Shown piece after piece: positions 17,743 through 27,777 of a stretch of DNA of 64,000 nt. The position numbers and the translations under genes are program-made. How positions within the stretch are numbered: position 1 is the stretch's first letter; every line of letters starts with the position of its first letter. Source of the DNA: WHSW01 sp963769945 (GTDB taxonomy: Bacteria > Actinomycetota > Thermoleophilia > Solirubrobacterales > 70-9); assembly GCA_963769945.1 (NCBI GenBank), contig CAVYOA010000010.1, forward strand, positions 48,168 to 112,167, given 5' to 3'. The notes under the pieces are model-generated. The model did not search any database, was not told the origin of the DNA, and saw only the letters and a list, made by a program, of their open reading frames with translations.

Positions 17743-18934
17743 TCACGGCTCACCCTGTGCCGCGAGCACCGGCGCGAGGAGCTCGATCGCTCGATCGACG
17801 TCGGCCTCGCCGATCGTCAGCGGGGGCAGGAAGCGGAGCATGCCCGGACCGGGCACGTTGGTCACCAGACCCGCGGCGAGCGCCGCTGCCGCCGCGTCCG
17901 CCGCGTCCACTCCGTTGCCGAGGCTTGCACCGACCATGAGGCCACGGCCGCGCACCTCCGTCACCGCTGGGAGCGCGGCGAGCCCGGCCCGAAACCGCTC
18001 GCCGAGGGCGCGCACGCTCGCCAGCAAATCGGGATCGTCGATCAGCTCGAGCGCGGCGAGCGCGGCCGCCGCCGCGATCGGCGCACCCGCGAAGGTAGAG
18101 CCGTGATCGCCGCGGGAGAGCACGTCGCCCAGCTCGGGCACAGTAACGACGGCGCCGACCGGTAGTCCGCCCCCTAGAGCCTTGGCCGAGGTCAGCAGGT
18201 CGGGCCGGACCGGGAGCTGCTCGTAGGCCCAAAGGCTGCCGGTGCGGCCCATCCCGCATTGGACCTCGTCGAAGATCAGCCGTGCGCCGGAGGCGTCACA
18301 GGCCTCCCTGGCGGCGACCAGCAGCTCGTCGGCGATCGGATAGACCCCCGCCTCGCCCTGGATCGGTTCGATCATGACCGCTGCGGTGCGGTCGCCGATC
18401 GCCGCCCGCAGCGCGCTCGGGTCATCGCGGGCGACACCGACGAATCCCGCCGGAAGGGGTCCGAACACGTCCTCGCGAGCCAGCTTCACGGTCGCCGCCA
18501 GCGCCCCCAGTGTGCGGCCGTGAAACCCGTGCTCGAGCACGACGATCTCAGGGCGCTCTATTCCGCGGGAGTGAGCGTGTTTGCGAACCAGCTTGATCGC
18601 ACACTCGCTCGCTTCGGCGCCGGAGTTGCAGAGAAATACGCGTCCGCCGAGGCTCGACTCGGCGAGCCGCTCGCAAAGGCGAAGCGCCGGCTCCGAGTAA
18701 AACAGGTTCGAACTGCCTGCAAACGTGGCGCTCTGCTCGACCGATTGCGGCAACGATGCGGGGATGGCAATGGCCGGCGTTGTGGACCGAGAGGCCGCTG
18801 AAGAAGTCCAGGTACTCCTTGCCGTCGGAGTCCCACAGCCGAGCTCCTTCGCCGCGGATGAACTCGACCGGTGCGCGCGCGTATGTGTCCATCGCATAGC
18901 GCGCCTCGAGCCGCTGCAGTTCCTCGACGCTCAT
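17743..18934 (-). CDS. argD: Acetylornithine aminotransferase (one frameshift)
   Basis: Class III PLP aminotransferase that converts N-acetylglutamate semialdehyde to N-acetylornithine in arginine synthesis. Visible motifs: MDTYARAPVEFIRGEGARLWD and FSGLSVHNAGHCHP at the N-terminus, FLCNSGAEASECAIKLVRKH (phosphate-binding), HGFHGRTLGAL, EPIQGEAGV, LIFDEVQCGMGRTG, TSAKALGGGLPVGA with the PLP lysine, and DHGSTFAGAPIA. The N-terminal 60 residues and the rest lie in different frames; the switch near 18755 is best explained by one extra base, since both sides are conserved. ATG 18934 overlaps the argB stop by 4 bp. Confidence 0.92.
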
Positions 18935-19800
18935 TCAGGCGTGACCATGGTGCCGATGCCGGCGTCGGTGAAGAGCTCGAGCAGCAAGCTGTGAGGTCGC
19001 CTCCCGTCGACGATGTGCGACGAGCCGACCCCGCCGCGGATCGCCTCCGCGCAGGCCGCAAGCTTGGGGCGCATGCCCCCGGAGGTCGCCGGCAGCGCGG
19101 CCTCGACCTCTGCCACGGTCGCACGTGAGGTCAACGAGGCGGGATCGTCGGGATCGGCGAGCCAGCCGGCGACATCGGTGATGAAGATCGCCTTGTGAGC
19201 TGTCAGCGCGGCGGCCACCTTGCCCGCCGCTGTGTCGGCGTTGACGTTGTAGGAGCTGCCGGCACGATCGGCCCCCACCGAGGCGATCACGGGGATGTAG
19301 TCGGCGGCGATGTGGTTGAGCACGTCGACATCGACGCGTTCGATCTCGCCGACAAAGCCGACCTCATCGGCCTTGGCATGCGGGGAGATGGTGAACAGCG
19401 ATCCATCCTCGCCCGAGAGCCCGACGGCGGGCTGGCCGTGGCGGTTGAGGCGCATGACGATGTCGGCGTTGACCTTGCCGAGCAGGACCATCTTCGCCAC
19501 CTCGACGGTCTCGGCGTCGGAGACGCGCATGCCCTCGACGAACCGGACCTCCATCCCCAAGCGCTCCATGTACCGGGTGATGTCCGGGCCGCCGCCGTGG
19601 ACGATCACCGGGTTCATGCCCACGTACTTGAGCAGGACGACGTCGGTTGCGAACCCGTCGCGAAGGGCTTCGTCGCTCATCGCCGCGCCGCCGTACTTGA
19701 TCACCACGGTGCGCCCGTGAAACTCACGGATGTACGGCAAGGCTTCGAGCAGTGTCTCGACACTGGCAACGGCCTCTCGCGTTCTCTTCTCGGGCGTCAC
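18931..19800 (-). CDS. argB: Acetylglutamate kinase
   Basis: Phosphorylates N-acetylglutamate, the second step of the acetylated arginine pathway. The 289-residue protein is intact. Amino-acid-kinase family signatures: VVIKYGGAAM (about 31-40), PVIVHGGGPDITRYMERLGM (substrate-binding glycine loop), VNADIVMRLNRHG, SYNVNADTAAGKVAAAL (nucleotide and substrate), and FITDVAGWL. The N-terminal helix TRTEAVASVETLLEALPYI-like region matches the arginine-sensitive hexameric class, so feedback inhibition by arginine is plausible. GTG at 19800 overlaps the argJ stop; the stop overlaps argD. Confidence 0.95.
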   Translation of the reverse strand: MTPEKRTREAVASVETLLEALPYIREFHGRTVVIKYGGAAMSDEALRDGFATDVVLLKYVGMNPVIVHGGGPDITRYMERLGMEVRFVEGMRVSDAETVEVAKMVLLGKVNADIVMRLNRHGQPAVGLSGEDGSLFTISPHAKADEVGFVGEIERVDVDVLNHIAADYIPVIASVGADRAGSSYNVNADTAAGKVAAALTAHKAIFITDVAGWLADPDDPASLTSRATVAEVEAALPATSGGMRPKLAACAEAIRGGVGSSHIVDGRRPHSLLLELFTDAGIGTMVTPE

Positions 19801-20993
19801 GTCGTGTACTCGGCGTTGATGCGGATGTACTCATGGCCGAGGTCGGAGAAGATAGACGTGCGCCGCGGTCCGTCGCCTCGGCGGAGCTCGATCGAGATCT
19901 CGGCTTCGGCCTCCTCGCCGCCGAGCGCCGCGGCATCGATCGCGTCGGGGCCGAGCTCGTCGATCTGCTCACCCGCCAGCGCCATGCCCGCGGCTTGGGC
20001 GATCCGGCCCCAGTTCGGATCGCGGCCATGAAGCGCGGTCTTGACCAGGGGCGAGTTGGCGATCGCGCGCGCGACCCGTTCGGCCTCCGGTCGGATGAGG
20101 CTGCGCCGCTGACCTCGATCCGCGCCCGAGCGGCTCGCGCCCTCGCCGTCGGCGACGATCTCGAGCGCGAGCTGCAGCGAGCACCGCGTCCGAGCAGGCC
20201 ATCCGGCATCGGCCGCCCCGACGGTCCCGGCTTGCCTGCAGCAGCACGGTGTCGTTGGTGCTCATCTGCCCGTCGACGGTGATCCGCTCGAACGAGCCCT
20301 GCACCGCCTGGCGCAAGCGCGGTCTCGGGGTCGGCGATCGACGGCGTCGGTCTGCACGAAGCAGAGCAGGGTCGCAAAGCCCGGCTCGATCATCCCCGCG
20401 CCCTTGGCCTGAGCCGAGACGGTGACGCCATCGGCGCTCACGGTGCAGAACTTCGGCCCCTTGTCGGTGGTCATGATCGCCCGGGTGAAGTCGCCGCCAC
20501 CGCGCTCGTCGAGCTCGGCTGCCGCCCGCGAGATGCCCTCGAGCACGAGGTCGATCTCGAGCGGCACGCCGATCACGCCGGTTTCGGCGACGGCGGTGTC
20601 GGCCGCCGCGGTGCCGAGAGCCTGCAGCGGCGGCGTCGCGCATCGCCAGCGCGTCGCGATAGCCCTGCTCGCCGGTCGCCGCGTTGGCATTGCCGGAGTT
20701 GACGACGACGCCGCGGATCGCATCGCGATCGCACTCGTCGCGACAGACGCGAATCGGCGCCGCCGCGGCGGCGTTTCGCGTCAGCAGCAACGCCGAGGCC
20801 ACCTCAGGGGCGTCGCAGACGACCAGGCCGACATCGGTGCCGCCGGATGCCTTCAATCCACAGGCAACGCCGGCGGCGCGAAAGCCCGGGGCGAGCTGCG
20901 CCGGATCGAGTTCCTGCGACGCCGTCGGGAACCGTCGACCCAGCGCGAGCGCAAGAATTGCTGCCTGCTGGCTGCTGCCGGCTCGGCGTTCAC
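19797..20993 (-). CDS. argJ: Bifunctional ornithine acetyltransferase/N-acetylglutamate synthase (multiple frameshifts)
   Basis: Transfers acetyl from acetylornithine to glutamate and may also start the cycle. Conserved pieces are spread over three frames: GFRAAGVACGLKASGGTDVG, VVNSGNANAATGEQGYRDA, VAETGVIGVPLEIDL, EPGFATLLCFVQTDA (the self-cleavage Thr lies in this block), MSTNDTVLLQAS and PLVKTALHGRDPNWGRIAQAAG. About five single-base shifts (near 20945, 20625, 20340, 20300, 20240 and further left) break it; those I could place are extra bases. I take GTG 20993, which overlaps the argC stop and reads NAEPAAASRQQFLRSRWV, over ATG 21012. Confidence 0.9.
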
Positions 20994-22019
20994 CGCAGCC
21001 CCTCGCTCTCATCGATGCCCAGCATCAGGTTGAGGTTCTGGATCGCCTGCCCCGCCGCGCCCTTCCACAGGTTGTCGATGGCGCCGAACACGACCGCGCG
21101 GCGCTCGGCCACCCGCGAGACGCTGAGCCGGCAGAGATTGCTGTCGCGAACGTCGCGCACCCCGGGCGGCGCCTCGACGACCTCGACGAAGCGCTCGCCC
21201 GCGTAGCGCTCGGCATAGAGGTCGCGAAGATCCTCGGTGCTCGAGGTCCTCGCCGAGCTCGACGTGACACGTGACCAGCAGGCCCTGATCGATCGGAACC
21301 AGATGCGGGATGAAGGTCAGCGGCGCAGACATCCCCAGCGCCGAGAGCTCCTGCTCGATCTCGGGCAGGTGGCGATGCCCATCCACCCCGTAGGCGCTGA
21401 GGTTCTCGTCGACGTTGACGAAATGCAGTCGATCGCCACCGTCGCGCCCGGCCCCGGAAACGCCCGATTTCGCGTCGATCGCGACCGAGGCGATCAGACC
21501 GCGCTCGGCGAGCGGGGCGAGGGCGAGCACGGCGGCGGTCGGATAGCAGCCAGGGTTGGCGACGAGCTCTGCCTCGCGCAGCTGATCGCGGTAGAGCTCG
21601 GTCAGGCCGTAGACCGCGTTTTGAAGCAGGTCGGGATCGCCGTGCGGCCCGTACCACTTCTCGTACGTCGGCAGGGCCCGGATGCGAAAGTCGGCCGAGA
21701 GGTCGACGACCTGGACCCCGAGCCCCCGCAGGGCAGCGACCACCGGCGCGGCGGCCCCATGCGGATAGCAGACGATCGCGACGTCGACCTCCTCGATGCG
21801 GTCGAGGTCGAGCTCGGTGAGCTCGATCGGGGTGCGATAGCGCGGATAGAGGCGGTCGAGGCGCGAGCCGATCTCGGTCCGCGCCGTCGCCAGTCCGAGC
21901 TCGAGGCGCGGATGTCGCCAGACGAGCTCGGCCGCCAGCGCGCCGGCGAATCCGGAAGCGCCGGCGACCAGCACCCGCGCGACCGCGTCCCCCTCGAGCG
22001 GTTGAGGCTGCTCAGCCAC
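20990..22019 (-). CDS. argC: N-acetyl-gamma-glutamyl-phosphate reductase (one frameshift)
   Basis: NADPH-dependent reductase making N-acetylglutamate semialdehyde. The Rossmann loop VLVAGASGFAGALAAELVWRHP opens the protein; AIVCYPHGAAAPVV and VVDLSADFRI follow. The catalytic cysteine lies in ELVANPGCYPTAAVLALAPL, and GHRHLPEIEQEL and FIPHLVPIDQGLLVTCHVEL complete the catalytic domain. After about 21240 the frame changes and the C-terminus reads DLRDLYAERYAGERFVEV ... LWKGAAGQAIQNLNLMLGI. I choose GTG 22019, overlapping the pheT stop by 8 bp, because the Rossmann strand begins shortly after. Reconstructed length about 343 residues is normal. Confidence 0.92.
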
Positions 22020-24510
22020 GCAGCGCTCCCCCGATCGCGTCGAGCTCCTGCTCGATGCGTGCGCGTACCGCGGCGACCTCGTCGTCGGTGAGCGTGCGGT
22101 CGGGGGCACGGAACTGGAGCCGGAGCGCAAGGCTCTTGTGGCCCTGATCGAGCTGGTCGCCGCGATAGAGATCGAAGATCTCGGCGGCTGCGAGCAGCTC
22201 TCCCCCGCCCGCGCGCACAGCCTCGCGTACGCGCTGCGCCGAAACGTCCTCGGCGACGACCACCGCGAGATCCTGAAGCACCGCGGGAAAGGTGGTCACG
22301 TCCTCGTAGACCTCGTCACCGGCCGTCGCTGCGGCCACCAGCGGCGCGATGTCGAGCTCGAACGCGTTCGCCGCCGGCAGATCCCAGGCGCGGGCGACAA
22401 GGGGATGCAGCTCGCCGATCCAGCCGATGGGCCGGCCGTCGACCTCGATCCGGGCAGCGCGGCCCGGGTGCAGGAAGGGCTCGCTTGCCGGCGACGAGGC
22501 CGACCGTGCCGCCGAGCTGAGAAGCGAGCACCTCGAGCGCACCCTTGAGCTCGTAGAAGCCCGCCGCCTCGACCTCGTCGCCTTCTGCCGTCACCCACGC
22601 GCCAGGCGCAAGGCCACCGATCGTCACGGCGGCGATCCTGTGCGGCTCGTGCGCGGGCGATGCGATGCGTCCGGCAAAGCTGCCGGCGAGCACGGCGATG
22701 GCCGGATCGATCTCGGCCGTGCCCGCATCCGGGGCGCTCTCGGCGAGGTAGACGCGTCCCGACTCGAACAGGGCGAGGCGCTGCGCACCCCGCGCTGCGT
22801 TGTATCGGGCCGCATCGAGCAGGCCCCCGAGCAGCGTCGTGCGCATCCGCGAGAGCTCCTCGGAGATCGGGTTGGCGGTGGCGATCGCGCTGCGGCGTCG
22901 ATCGTCGGCCGGCAGCCGCAGGCGGTCGGCAAGCGCCGGATCGACGAAGGCCCAGGTGACGATCTCGTCGAAGCCGAGATCGCGCAGGACGTCCTCCGCG
23001 CGCCGGCGCGCCTGCTGTTCGAGGCTGAGCGCGCCGATGAGGTCGGCGTGAGCGGGCAGAGCGCGCGGCAGGTTGTCGAAGCCGTACAGGCGCCCGACTT
23101 CCTCGATCGCGTCGACCTCGCGGCTGACGTCGTAATGGCGATGCACCGGCACCGTCGAGCTCGAGGTCGGCATCGGCGACCGGCTCGACTCCGAAGCCGA
23201 GGCGCTCCAGGTGCCGCTTCGACTCGTCGCGGTCGAGTCTGACCCCGAGCAGCGAGTCGGCGCGCGCGCCGCGAAGCGTGATCCGATGCGGCGCGGGAAT
23301 CTCGGCCGCGACGTCGATCGTGCCCGGCTCCAGCGTCGCGCCGCAGAGCTCGACCAGCAGGCGCGAGGCGATCCGCTGCGCGCGCAGGGCGAGCTCGGGA
23401 TGAAGCTGCTTCTCATAGCGCGCCGATGCGTCGGAGCGCAGGCCGAGCAGAGCAGACGTGCGCAGGATGTTGGGGCCGTTCCAGGTCGCCACCTCCAAGA
23501 GCACGCGCGTGGTCTCGTCGGAGACCTCGGAGATCAGGCCACCCATGATCCCGGCGATGCCCGCGGGCCGCTCGCGATCGCAGACGAGCACGGTCTGCGA
23601 GTCGAAGCTGCGCTCGACCCCGTCGAGCGTGGTCATCGTCTCCCCTTCCGCGGCCGTGCGGATGATCAGCTCGCCGCCCGGCAGCTTGTCGAGGTCGAAG
23701 GCGTGCAGGGGCTGAGCGGTCATCAGCATCACGTAGTTGGTGATGTCGACGACGTTCGAGATCGGCCTCATCCCGGCAGCTGTCAGGCGTGCCTTGAGCC
23801 AGGCCGGCGATGGCCCGATCTCGACCCCGGTGAAGGCGCGAGCGCTGAAGCGCGGACAGAGCTCGGGAACGTCGACGCGCACCGAGGCGAGCTTTTCGAC
23901 CCCGTCGCTGCCGGTCGCCTCGGCGTCGAGCTGCCACGGCGGGTCCGCCAGCGGCGCTCCCGTGATCGCATGGACCTCACGCGCAACGCCGTAGACGCCC
24001 ATGCAATCGACCCGGTTCGGATTGAGGTCGAGCTCGAGCACCGACGTCGGCGATCGGCAGCACCGCGTCGAGCGGACTACCGGCCTCGTGGTCGCCCTCC
24101 AAGACGATGATCCCTTCGTGCTCGTCTGAGAGCTCGAGCTCGCGCTCGGAGAGGATCATGCCGTTGGATTCGATCCCTCGGAGCTTGGCCCGCTTCAGCT
24201 TGCTGCCGTCCGGCAGGCGCGACCCGGGTAGCGCCACGGCGACCGTCTGACCCGCGGCCACGTTGGGCGCGCCGCAGACGATCGTCTGCACGCCCTCTCC
24301 GGTTTCCACCTCGCACACCCGCAGGCGGTCGGCATTGGGGTGCTGCTCGGCCGAGATCACCTTGCCGACGACGAAGCCCTCCGTCGACGGCACGCCGACG
24401 CGTGTCACCCGCTCGACCTCGACCGCGCGCATCGAGAGCAGCTCGGCCACCTCCTCGGGCTCCAGCCCCGGGTCGCAGTACTCGCTCAGCCAGCTGAACG
24501 GAACCTTCAT
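22012..24510 (-). CDS. pheT: Phenylalanine-tRNA ligase beta subunit (several frameshifts)
   Basis: Large subunit of the alpha2-beta2 PheRS, providing tRNA binding and editing. The N-terminus (VPFSWLSEYCDPGLEPEEVAELL) and the EMAP/tRNA-binding domain (VVGKVISAEQHPNADRLRVCEV ... IVCGAPNVAAGQTVAVALPG) are in one frame. The B3/B4 editing region (MRPISNVVDITNYVMLMTAQPLHAFD), B5 (PHRITLRGARADSLLGV) and the catalytic-like core (FDEIVTWAFVDPALADRLRL, NPISEELSRMRTTLLGGLL) are in others. The C-terminal anticodon-binding domain ends FRAPDRTLTDDEVAAVR. Total span gives about 832 residues, the usual size. Shifts near 24040, 23150, 22530 and others separate blocks. ATG 24510 overlaps the pheS stop. Confidence 0.93.
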
Positions 24511-25616
24511 GCGAACTGCCTCAGGAAGCGCACGTCGTTTTCGAAGAACAGGCGCAGGTCGGGAATCCGGTGCTTGAGCATCGCCACCCGCTCGATCCCG
24601 ATGCCGAAGGCGAAGCCCTGGGTCGTCTCCGGGTCGTAACCGCCCTCGACGAACCCGAACACGTTCGGATCGACCATTCCGGCGCCGAGGATCTCGATCC
24701 AGCCCGTGCCCTTGCAGAGCGAGTCACGGCTGCCGTCGGCGAGCCGGCCACTGCCCTCGCAGGCAAAGCACGAGACATCGACCTGGACGCTGGGCTCGGT
24801 GAAGGGGAAGTAGTCGGGCTTGAGCCGAGTCTCGCGCTCGCGGTCCGAACAATGCCTTGGCGAGCGTGCTCGAGCGTGCCCGCGAGATCGCTGAGTGAGA
24901 GGCCCTCGGCGACCGCGAGGCCCTCGACCTGGCGGAACATCGGCGAGTGGGTGGCGTCGATCGTGTCGCGCCGGTAGACGGTGCCGGGCACGACGACGAA
25001 GATCGGCGGATCTTGAGCCTCCATCGCGCGCACCTGCATCGGCGATGTATGGGTTCGAAGCAGCACGTCCTGCGGCCCCGGCGCCAGGCTCGCGGTCGTT
25101 GACGACGTCGCTCGCCAGGGTCGCCGGATCGAGATAGAAGCTGTCCTGGGCCTGGCGCGCCGGATGGCCGGGTGGATGGTTGAGCGCGGTGAAGTTGTAG
25201 AAGTCGTGCTCGATCTCGGGACCCTCGAGCACGCGGTAGCCGAGACCGACGAAGACGTCCTCGATCTCACGCCGGGTCCGGGTCAACAGGTGCAGATGGC
25301 CGGCGGCTACGGGCGCTGCGCCGGGCAGGGTCACGTCGATCGACTCTCCTGCGAGCGAAGCCTCGATCTCGGCCGCCTCGAGCTCGGCCAAGCGCGACTC
25401 GAGCTCCGTTTCGAGCGCGAGGCGAGCGGCGTTGGCCGCCGAGCCCACCGGGCCGCGCTCACTCGGCTCGAGCTCGGAGATGCCGCGCAGGATCGACGTC
25501 AGCTCCGACTTGCGACCGAGGTAGCGCACGCGCAGCTCTTCGAGCGCGGCGAGATCGGGAGCCGCGGCAATCGCCTCCGACGCCTGGGCTCGCAGGCTCT
25601 CGATCCGCTCAAGCAT
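24507..25616 (-). CDS. pheS: Phenylalanine-tRNA ligase alpha subunit (two frameshifts)
   Basis: Catalytic subunit of PheRS. The N-terminal coiled coil (MLERIESLRAQASEAIAAAP ... LEELRVRYLGRKSELTSIL) is followed by the class II core: HLHLLTRTRREIEDVFVGLGY, GPEIEHDFYNFTALNHPPGHPAR and QDSFYL. Then, in another frame, LLRTHTSPMQVRAM (motif 2 region) and VYRRDTIDATHSPMFRQVEG, and finally, back in the first frame, FPFTEPSVQVDVSCF, WIEILGAGMVDPNVF and GFAFGIGIERVAML (motif 3). The switches near 25080 and 24850 leave about 369 residues, a normal length. An unusual Cys/Gly pattern (CFACEGSG) occurs in the core. It overlaps both neighbours. Confidence 0.93.
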   Translation of the reverse strand: MLERIESLRAQASEAIAAAPDLAALEELRVRYLGRKSELTSILRGISELEPSERGPVGSAANAARLALETELESRLAELEAAEIEASLAGESIDVTLPGAAPVAAGHLHLLTRTRREIEDVFVGLGYRVLEGPEIEHDFYNFTALNHPPGHPARQAQDSFYLDPATLASDVVNDREPGAGAAGRAASNPYIADAGARDGGSRSADLRRRARHRLPARHDRRHPLADVPPGRGPRGRRGPLTQRSRGHARARSPRHCSDRERETRLKPDYFPFTEPSVQVDVSCFACEGSGRLADGSRDSLCKGTGWIEILGAGMVDPNVFGFVEGGYDPETTQGFAFGIGIERVAMLKHRIPDLRLFFENDVRFLRQFA

Positions 25617-26310
25617 CAATTGGGTCCCCGTCGCGCAGAGCCGCCGACGATATCCGCCCGAGCGCGATCGCTGCGGCGGCGGCAACGTTGAGCGACTCGG
25701 CACCGCGCTCGCGCAGCGGGATCGTCCACAGCCGCTCGCAGCGATCGACGATCTCGCCGGGAAGGCCGTCGCGCTCGGCGCCGAGACAAAGCGTGCCCAC
25801 AGGCTCGTCGTCGGGCGCGACCCCGCCGCGCGCGACGAGGCCGACGACAGGAGCAGGAGTCTCGGCAAGCTCACCGGGCCTGACCGCGACGCTGAAGATC
25901 GAGCCCATGCTCGCCCGTACGGCCTTCGGCGAGTAGGCGTCGGCGCAGCCGGGGCCCAGGATCACGACCGCATCGACGAGGGCGTCCGCCGTGCGCACGA
26001 TCGCGCCGACGTTGCCCGGGTCACCGACCCCGTGCAGGTAGAGGCAGAGCGCTGCGGACGCCGTCGAGCTGACCCGCTCGTAGACGCCGATCACCCGCGT
26101 GCCGGAGCCCAGCGCGCTGACCGCGTCGAGCAGCTGCGGCTCCACGTCCACCCCGGCGCGGAGGACGAACCGCGGCGTCGCCCCGGCCCGCTCTGCCGCG
26201 GCGACGAGATCCTCGCCCTCGGCCACGAACAGCCCTTCGCGCTCGCGCCACTTGCGCTCGCTCAGCTTGCGAATCAGCTTCAGCTTCTCGTTTTCCTTGC
26301 TTGTGATCAT
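25609..26310 (-). CDS. TrmH/SpoU-family RNA 2'-O-methyltransferase
   Basis: SPOUT-class methyltransferase that uses SAM to methylate a ribose 2'-OH, probably in 23S rRNA given its place between rplT and pheS (the tsnR/rlmB-like position in Actinobacteria). The substrate-binding N-domain starts ITSKENEKLKLIRKLSERKWRE and contains FVAEGEDLVAAA. The knotted catalytic domain has LYLHGVGDPGNVGAIVRTADAL (motif 1), CLGAERDGLP (motif 2, Gly-rich) and IPLRERGAESLNVAAAAAIAL (motif 3), all intact. ATG 26310 is preferred over the 26340 start because the family begins there. The stop overlaps pheS by 8 bp. Confidence 0.9.
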   Translation of the reverse strand: MITSKENEKLKLIRKLSERKWREREGLFVAEGEDLVAAAERAGATPRFVLRAGVDVEPQLLDAVSALGSGTRVIGVYERVSSTASAALCLYLHGVGDPGNVGAIVRTADALVDAVVILGPGCADAYSPKAVRASMGSIFSVAVRPGELAETPAPVVGLVARGGVAPDDEPVGTLCLGAERDGLPGEIVDRCERLWTIPLRERGAESLNVAAAAAIALGRISSAALRDGDPIDA

Positions 26311-26334
26311 CAATCTCACACTCCGTGCCCGCGA

Positions 26335-26362
26335 CAACAAAAAGGGCGCCCCTGGGGCGCCC
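26335..26362 (-). terminator. Rho-independent terminator after rplT
   Basis: On the minus strand a perfect GC stem (GGGCGCCC/GGGCGCCC, with CCTGG in the loop region) is followed directly by TTTTTGTTGT. It lies 30 bp past the rplT stop and before the methyltransferase start, so it should end or attenuate the infC-rpmI-rplT transcript. Confidence 0.88.
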
Positions 26363-26391
26363 GGTGAAGCAAGCTCGGCGGTCGAATCAGC

Positions 26392-26751
26392 TCAGGCCGC
26401 CGTGGCCTCCCGGGCTTGCTCGGCAAATCGGCGAAACGTCTCAGGGTCGCGCACGGCGATGTCGGCGAGCATCTTGCGGTTGACCTCGACTCCGGCCTCG
26501 TTGAGCCCGTGGATCAGGTCGGAATAGCTCATCCCCTCCTGCCGCGCGGCGGCGTTGATGCGGATGATCCAGAGCTTGCGCATCTCGCGCTTGCGCACCC
26601 GCCGGTCGCGGTAGGCGTAGGCGCCTGAGCGCATCACCTGCTCGTTGGCGAAGCGGTAGCTGGAGTGCTTGCGACCCCAATAGCCCTTTGCCTGCTTGAG
26701 CACCTTCTTGCGCCGGCGCTTGCGCGCGACGGCGTTGGTGGCGCGGCTCAC
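26392..26751 (-). CDS. rplT: 50S ribosomal protein L20
   Basis: Binds 23S rRNA and is needed early in 50S assembly. The 119-residue protein is intact and of normal length: TNAVARKRRRKKVLKQAKGY and WGRKHSSYRFANEQVMRSGAYAYRDRR form the basic N-terminal extension, followed by LWIIRINAAARQEGMSYS and the globular end LNRKMLADIAV-like stretch (here VNRKMLADIAV). GTG at 26751 overlaps the rpmI stop by 4 bp. In many bacteria L20 represses its own operon through the leader mRNA; no such structure was recognised here. Confidence 0.97.
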   Translation of the reverse strand: MSRATNAVARKRRRKKVLKQAKGYWGRKHSSYRFANEQVMRSGAYAYRDRRVRKREMRKLWIIRINAAARQEGMSYSDLIHGLNEAGVEVNRKMLADIAVRDPETFRRFAEQAREATAA

Positions 26752-26948
26752 TTGCCGCCTCCGAGCAGGCTGCGGACCGTCTTCGCGTCGTTGGGCGAGA
26801 TCTCGACCGGCCTGGCCATGCGCCGTTTGCGCTTCGGCGACTTCTTCTCGAGAATGTGGCTCGAGTAGGCGCGGCGACCGCGCAGCTTGCCCTTGGCGGT
26901 CTTTCGAAACCGCTTCTTGGCGCCGGAATGAGTCTTCATCTTTGGCAT
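26748..26948 (-). CDS. rpmI: 50S ribosomal protein L35
   Basis: Small basic 50S subunit protein, 66 residues, intact. PKMKTHSGAKKRFRKTAKGK is the family signature, with RRAYSSHILEKKSPKRKRRM following. It lies between infC and rplT in the standard order, 57 bp after the infC stop, and overlaps rplT by 4 bp, indicating translational coupling. Confidence 0.97.
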   Translation of the reverse strand: MPKMKTHSGAKKRFRKTAKGKLRGRRAYSSHILEKKSPKRKRRMARPVEISPNDAKTVRSLLGGGK

Positions 26949-27005
26949 GACGGCGGACTATTGAAGCAGACCAGCCAGGCCCGGCCGCTGCTCAGGCGGG
27001 TGCGC

Positions 27006-27638
27006 TCAGGTCTCGGCGGGCGCTTCGGAGCCGGGCGTCGAGGCGGTCTCGTCGGCGCTGGCCTTGCGCTCATCGCGCGCGGTGGCGACGGCGGCGCGAG
27101 TCGGCCCCAGCATCATGTGCATGTTGCGGCCCTCCTGCTGAGGCTGTGAGTCGACCGTCGCCAGCTCGGCGACGTCCTCGTAGAGGCGCTCGAGCAGCAT
27201 CCGGCCACGCTCGGGGTGAGCCTGCTCGCGACCGCGGAACATGATCGTCACCTTGACCTTGTCGCCGTGCTTGAGAAAGCGCTCGACGTGGCCGCGCTTG
27301 GTCATGTAGTCGTGGTCGGCGATCTTCGGGCGCAGCTTGATCTCGCGCACGTTGACCTGCGTCTGATGCTTTCGCGCTGCCTTCGCCTTCTGCTCCTGCT
27401 CGTACTTGTACTTGGAGTAGTCGAGCAGGCGAGCGACCGGCGGGCGCGAATCGGGAGCGACCTCGACCAGGTCGAGGTCGCGGTCCTGAGCCATGCGCAG
27501 CGCCTCATCGGTCTTGATCACCCCGATCTGGCTGCCGTCCTCGGCGATCAGGCGGACCTCCGAGACGCGAATCCGTTCGTTGATCCGCGTCGAGTCGCGC
27601 TCCGGAGGCTGCCGGTCGAACCGTCTCGGGACAGGCAC
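27006..27638 (-). CDS. infC: Translation initiation factor IF-3
   Basis: Binds the 30S subunit, prevents premature joining and proofreads start-codon choice. N-domain: INERIRVSEVRLIAEDGSQ and VIKTDEALRMAQDRDLDLVEV with RPPVARLLDYSKYKYEQEQK as the linker signature. C-domain: VREIKLRPKIADHDYMTK, RFLKHGDKVKVTIMFRGRE and GRNMHMMLGP. A 30-residue Ala/Glu/Thr-rich tail is added. The chosen start is GTG 27638; infC often uses rare starts and no strong Shine-Dalgarno is visible, so the start is tentative. The 140 bp upstream contains a TATACT on the minus strand (27768-27773) that could be a -10 box, without a good -35. Confidence 0.95.
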   Translation of the reverse strand: MPVPRRFDRQPPERDSTRINERIRVSEVRLIAEDGSQIGVIKTDEALRMAQDRDLDLVEVAPDSRPPVARLLDYSKYKYEQEQKAKAARKHQTQVNVREIKLRPKIADHDYMTKRGHVERFLKHGDKVKVTIMFRGREQAHPERGRMLLERLYEDVAELATVDSQPQQEGRNMHMMLGPTRAAVATARDERKASADETASTPGSEAPAET

Positions 27639-27777
27639 TAAGGGTTCACGCGGGCGCGGAGACTCAAGTTACCTGCGGTCGGGATCGGTAGCAAGGAGGT
27701 GAAGAGCACGAAAGTTGACACGCAGGCTAGCGGCGCGTGCTTTCGTGGGTGCCCTTCATCGGCTGGAAGTATAGAGC